Shown here: positions 61,695-64,000 of the stretch, piece by piece | How the letters are laid out: each line of letters starts with the position of its first letter | Numbering within the stretch: the stretch's first letter is position 1 | Source: an uncultured Spirochaetales bacterium | GTDB taxonomy: Bacteria > Spirochaetota > Spirochaetia > Sphaerochaetales > Sphaerochaetaceae | NCBI GenBank assembly: GCA_944388965.1 | Contig: CALXKL010000006.1 | Span: 84,487-148,486 of the forward strand | Length of the DNA: 64,000 bases | Direction of reading: 5' to 3' | Notes under the pieces: generated by a model | What the model was told of the DNA's origin: nothing | Seen by the model: the letters and a program-made list of their open reading frames with translations, nothing else | Databases searched by the model: none | Made by a program: the position numbers and the translations under genes

Positions 61695-62444
61695 CTATTC
61701 CGTTCTGGAGCAGAGAATGTTCTCTATGGCTCCAAGAGCGAATATGCCTGCCGTCTCGGCTCTCAGGATGTTCGTGGGCATCAGGCATGCCGTCGCCTGA
61801 CGGCTCTCCGCAAGATGGCATTCCTCCTCGCTGAAGCCCCCTTCGCTTCCTACGAACAGCGACAGCGTCGAATCGGCATCCAGTCCGTCGAGGGCCTCGA
61901 ACAGGGATTTCGTCCTTGACAGCACGCTCTGATGCAGAAGGAGAATGCGGCCCGGTGCCTCGTCGAGCGCCTGGGCGAACGTCATCATCCCAATCTCCGT
62001 TCCCGATTCGGAACCGCTCTGCTGGACAGCTTCCCTCATGATGGCCTCTATGCGCTCTATCGAATGCCGTTTCAACTCCTTCTCCTGGGTATAGGCACTC
62101 GAAATGAAGACCAGCTTCTCCACACCCGCCTCGCATGCCATTCTGGCGATGTCCTCGTTCTTCCTGCCTTTGCAGATGCACTGATACAGATGGACGGAGG
62201 GCATGGGCCCTCTGTAGCCGGACAGCCCGTCGCTGAGGCTTGACTGCGGCCTTTCGACAGGAGACAGGATAAGGGTTCCCCCCTCCATGATCGTCGCATC
62301 GTAGTATCTGTTCGTCCTGTCGCGGGCCGTTATCCTGTCACCCGGCTTCAGCCGCAGGACATTGACCAGATAACGCACCTCCTTCGCCTTCAGGTCGTAC
62401 GTCCTGCCTCCGTCATATGACCGGTCGAGAAGGAATATCCTCAT
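61695..62444 (-). CDS. rsmE: 16S rRNA (uracil-1498-N3)-methyltransferase
   Basis: 249 aa SPOUT-type methyltransferase. The N-terminal PUA-like domain begins MRIFLLDR with RYLVNVLRLKPGD. The SAM knot motifs are LFVGSEGGFSEEE and ILRAETA. It modifies U1498 of 16S rRNA. Its start overlaps the ctpA stop by 4 bp, so the two form an operon. Confidence 0.95.
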   Translation of the reverse strand: MRIFLLDRSYDGGRTYDLKAKEVRYLVNVLRLKPGDRITARDRTNRYYDATIMEGGTLILSPVERPQSSLSDGLSGYRGPMPSVHLYQCICKGRKNEDIARMACEAGVEKLVFISSAYTQEKELKRHSIERIEAIMREAVQQSGSESGTEIGMMTFAQALDEAPGRILLLHQSVLSRTKSLFEALDGLDADSTLSLFVGSEGGFSEEECHLAESRQATACLMPTNILRAETAGIFALGAIENILCSRTE

Positions 62445-63859
62445 AGGCTGTCCAGATATTCTATCGCCGTCCTGAGATAGATGTCGTAGACCGGATCCAT
62501 CACAGGCCGTTCGTCCATGTCCATCGAATAGAAGTATTCGTTCCTGATCAGCACCTTCAGATACAGGGGGTCGAACGAGACCTCGGACGAGTATCTGTCG
62601 GCGAAGGCCTCGACGTTCCCTGTGGAATACCCGGGATGCTCTTCGATCCAGGAGGAGAGGAGGTCCCCGTTCTCGTAGACGAAGTCGTAGTACTCCTCCA
62701 CCTGGTCATCGCTCATGCCCGGTTCCTGCACCACGATGTCCGGTGTTATGCCTTCACCGTCTATGTCGTTGCCCTCGGGTGTCTGGTAATGGGACGAGGT
62801 GTACCTGATATATCCGTCCTGCCAAGGCAGCATCTCCTGCATCACGCCCTTGCCGAAAGTCTGCTGGCCGATGACCACCGCCTTGCCGTTCTCCTGCAGC
62901 GCCGCAGACAGTATCTCGCTGGCCGAGGCGCTTCCTGCGTTCACGATGACGACGATCGGCATCCTGTATTTTCGCGTCTGGTCGCTTGCGACCGTCTCGT
63001 ATCCGCGCCTTGGGGATCCGTCTTTGAACGACGTGAACATGACCGTGTCCCCGTCGTCCAGGAAGAAGTTCGCCACGAGCTGGGCCGAGTTCACGGTTCC
63101 TCCTCCGTTGTTCCTGAGGTCGAGCACCAGGGCTTCCATCCCCTGGCTGCTGAGGTCCGTGAGGGCCTCGCTGACAAGAGAGTATGTGGATTCGCTGAAG
63201 TCGGCGATGGATATGTAGCCATAGGGTGTGCCGTCGACCATAGAATGCAGCACGTTCGGGGCGGTCACCTCCTCCGGAGTGACGCTGACGAAGAACACGC
63301 TGTCCCCCCTGTGGACAGTAAGCGTCATCGGCACGCCTTCCCGGCCCCTGAGCAGCGCGCTCGCCTCGTTTGCATCCATCTGGGCGATCGACTGTCCGTC
63401 GATATGGCTGATCAGATCCCTCGCCTTCAGTCCGGCCCGTTCCGCCGGTCCACCGGGGAATGGACTGGTGACCTGGAGCATGTACGTGGTGCTGTCATCC
63501 CAGTCAATGAACAGGGGATCCATCTTCGAGACGTATACGCCAATTCCCACGTATGTCCCGCTGATGGACTCGTCCGTCTCCTGTACATCATCCGGGCCTA
63601 TGAACTGTGCATAGGGGTCGTCCAGGGATGCGACGAGCGCTCTTGTGAGGTTCTCCTCCAGGACTTCATCCTCTATGTCGTTGAGCGCATTCACCCTCAG
63701 ATACTGGTAAAGCGTGTTCAGTCTTGCAAGCGTCTGCGATATCCCGCTGTTGCGTATGGCGATGCCGTCCTGTGAGGCGGCTTCCTGCGAACCCGATGCG
63801 GCAAGCAGACAGGCTGGAAGCAGCAGGACGAGTACGGCTGTCTTCTTGAGAAGGTGCAT
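62441..63859 (-). CDS. C-terminal processing peptidase (S41 family)
   Basis: 472 aa. A signal peptide (MHLLKKTAVLVLLLPA) leads to a PDZ domain (GLKARDLISHIDGQSI) and the S41 catalytic domain with the Ser in VNAGSASASEIL and the Lys in GQQTFGKGVMQ. It trims proteins in the periplasm. Cys17 in LPAC resembles a lipobox, so it may be lipid-anchored. The ATG at 63859 is supported by TTGAAG-17-TACAAT ending 6 nt before it; a TTG at 63877 would contain the -10. Confidence 0.94.
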   Translation of the reverse strand: MHLLKKTAVLVLLLPACLLAASGSQEAASQDGIAIRNSGISQTLARLNTLYQYLRVNALNDIEDEVLEENLTRALVASLDDPYAQFIGPDDVQETDESISGTYVGIGVYVSKMDPLFIDWDDSTTYMLQVTSPFPGGPAERAGLKARDLISHIDGQSIAQMDANEASALLRGREGVPMTLTVHRGDSVFFVSVTPEEVTAPNVLHSMVDGTPYGYISIADFSESTYSLVSEALTDLSSQGMEALVLDLRNNGGGTVNSAQLVANFFLDDGDTVMFTSFKDGSPRRGYETVASDQTRKYRMPIVVIVNAGSASASEILSAALQENGKAVVIGQQTFGKGVMQEMLPWQDGYIRYTSSHYQTPEGNDIDGEGITPDIVVQEPGMSDDQVEEYYDFVYENGDLLSSWIEEHPGYSTGNVEAFADRYSSEVSFDPLYLKVLIRNEYFYSMDMDERPVMDPVYDIYLRTAIEYLDSL

Positions 63860-63865
63860 GGATGA

Positions 63866-63894
63866 ATTGTATTGCAAAAGGTGGCCGTCTTCAA
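63866..63894 (-). promoter_or_regulatory. ctpA-rsmE promoter
   Basis: Leftward TTGAAG (63889-63894), 17 bp, TACAAT (63866-63871), ATG after 6 nt; leaderless. Confidence 0.6.
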
Positions 63895-63970
63895 TTGACC
63901 TGTCCTGCCCACATGACTAAACTTCCTGACTTTAGGAGCAGAAACGCGCAATAATCCAATATAAAATCTT

Positions 63971-63999
63971 AGGCCACAAGAAATTGATTCAAGTGGCCT
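63971..63999. terminator. Hairpin at the window's right edge
   Basis: AGGCCAC/GTGGCCT stem of 7 bp with a 15-nt loop; probably a terminator of a gene lying beyond the window, but the T-tract is cut off. Confidence 0.4.
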
Positions 64000-64000
64000 T

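Noticed and set aside
1..64000. CRISPR array, prophage or conjugative element
   Set aside because: No regularly spaced repeats, cas, integrase, portal or relaxase genes were seen; the only mobile-type gene is tnpB.

Overview
The window looks like a GC-rich chromosome segment around the replication origin of a spirochaete, probably a Sphaerochaeta/Treponema relative. This placement is inference. It rests on a MurA with Asp in place of the catalytic Cys (also reported for Borrelia), a cyclophilin-FKBP fusion of a type known from Treponema, periplasmic lipoproteins and short outer-membrane barrels, and the block dnaA-dnaN-recF-DciA-rpmH-rnpA-yidC-jag. No rRNA or species marker is present, so the genus cannot be fixed.

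Layout. 0-2.4 kb: divergent kdgK and eda (2-keto-3-deoxygluconate catabolism) with a KdgR-like operator between them. 2.4-5.9 kb: accessory patch with a DUF4143 ATPase preceded by 32-bp tandem repeats, an XRE regulator and an orphan TnpB. 5.9-8.2 kb: cytosolic GH28 galacturonidase divergent from a sugar isomerase. 8.2-22.3 kb: nucleoside salvage (thymidine kinase, deoC), membrane Nudix, YigZ, M28 peptidase, leuS, an outer-membrane barrel, serine dehydratase, a lipoprotein, an AroF-PheA fusion, nth and an LD-carboxypeptidase. 22.3-26 kb: tRNA-Ser, SRP RNA (ffs), dnaX, a YczE-like membrane gene, ybaB and recR, which is the Bacillus gene order with one insertion. 26-37.6 kb: peptide-type binding lipoprotein, KduD-like dehydrogenase, MGH1-like glycosidase, lipid kinase, nagA, pepD, barrel, flavodiiron protein, a hypothetical protein, TraB and a tiny membrane protein. 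37.6-42 kb: radA, dual PPIase, parB, parA, nfuA.

42.1-43.2 kb is a gene-free AT-rich island with four parS sites. gyrA and gyrB run leftward; from 47.9 kb dnaA, dnaN, recF, dciA, rpmH, rnpA, yidC, jag, perR and rubrerythrin run rightward. The dnaA-dnaN gap holds repeated GTTTTCAACA boxes and a run of six (C/T)TA triplets, so it is the likely oriC. A second, denser cluster of the same box lies in a silent convergent gap at 60.0-60.4 kb, after murA. The right end carries an unusual AAA+ (sigma-54-activator-like) protein, rsmE and a C-terminal processing protease.

Metabolism hangs together as uronate/pectin breakdown (GH28, KduD-like enzyme, kdgK, eda) plus amino-sugar use (nagA, NahK-like kinase). 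Two operators of matching design (kdgK/eda and kduD) suggest one regulon. A striking window-wide pattern is that many genes without a Shine-Dalgarno have a -10 box 6-9 nt before the start codon, which predicts leaderless mRNAs.
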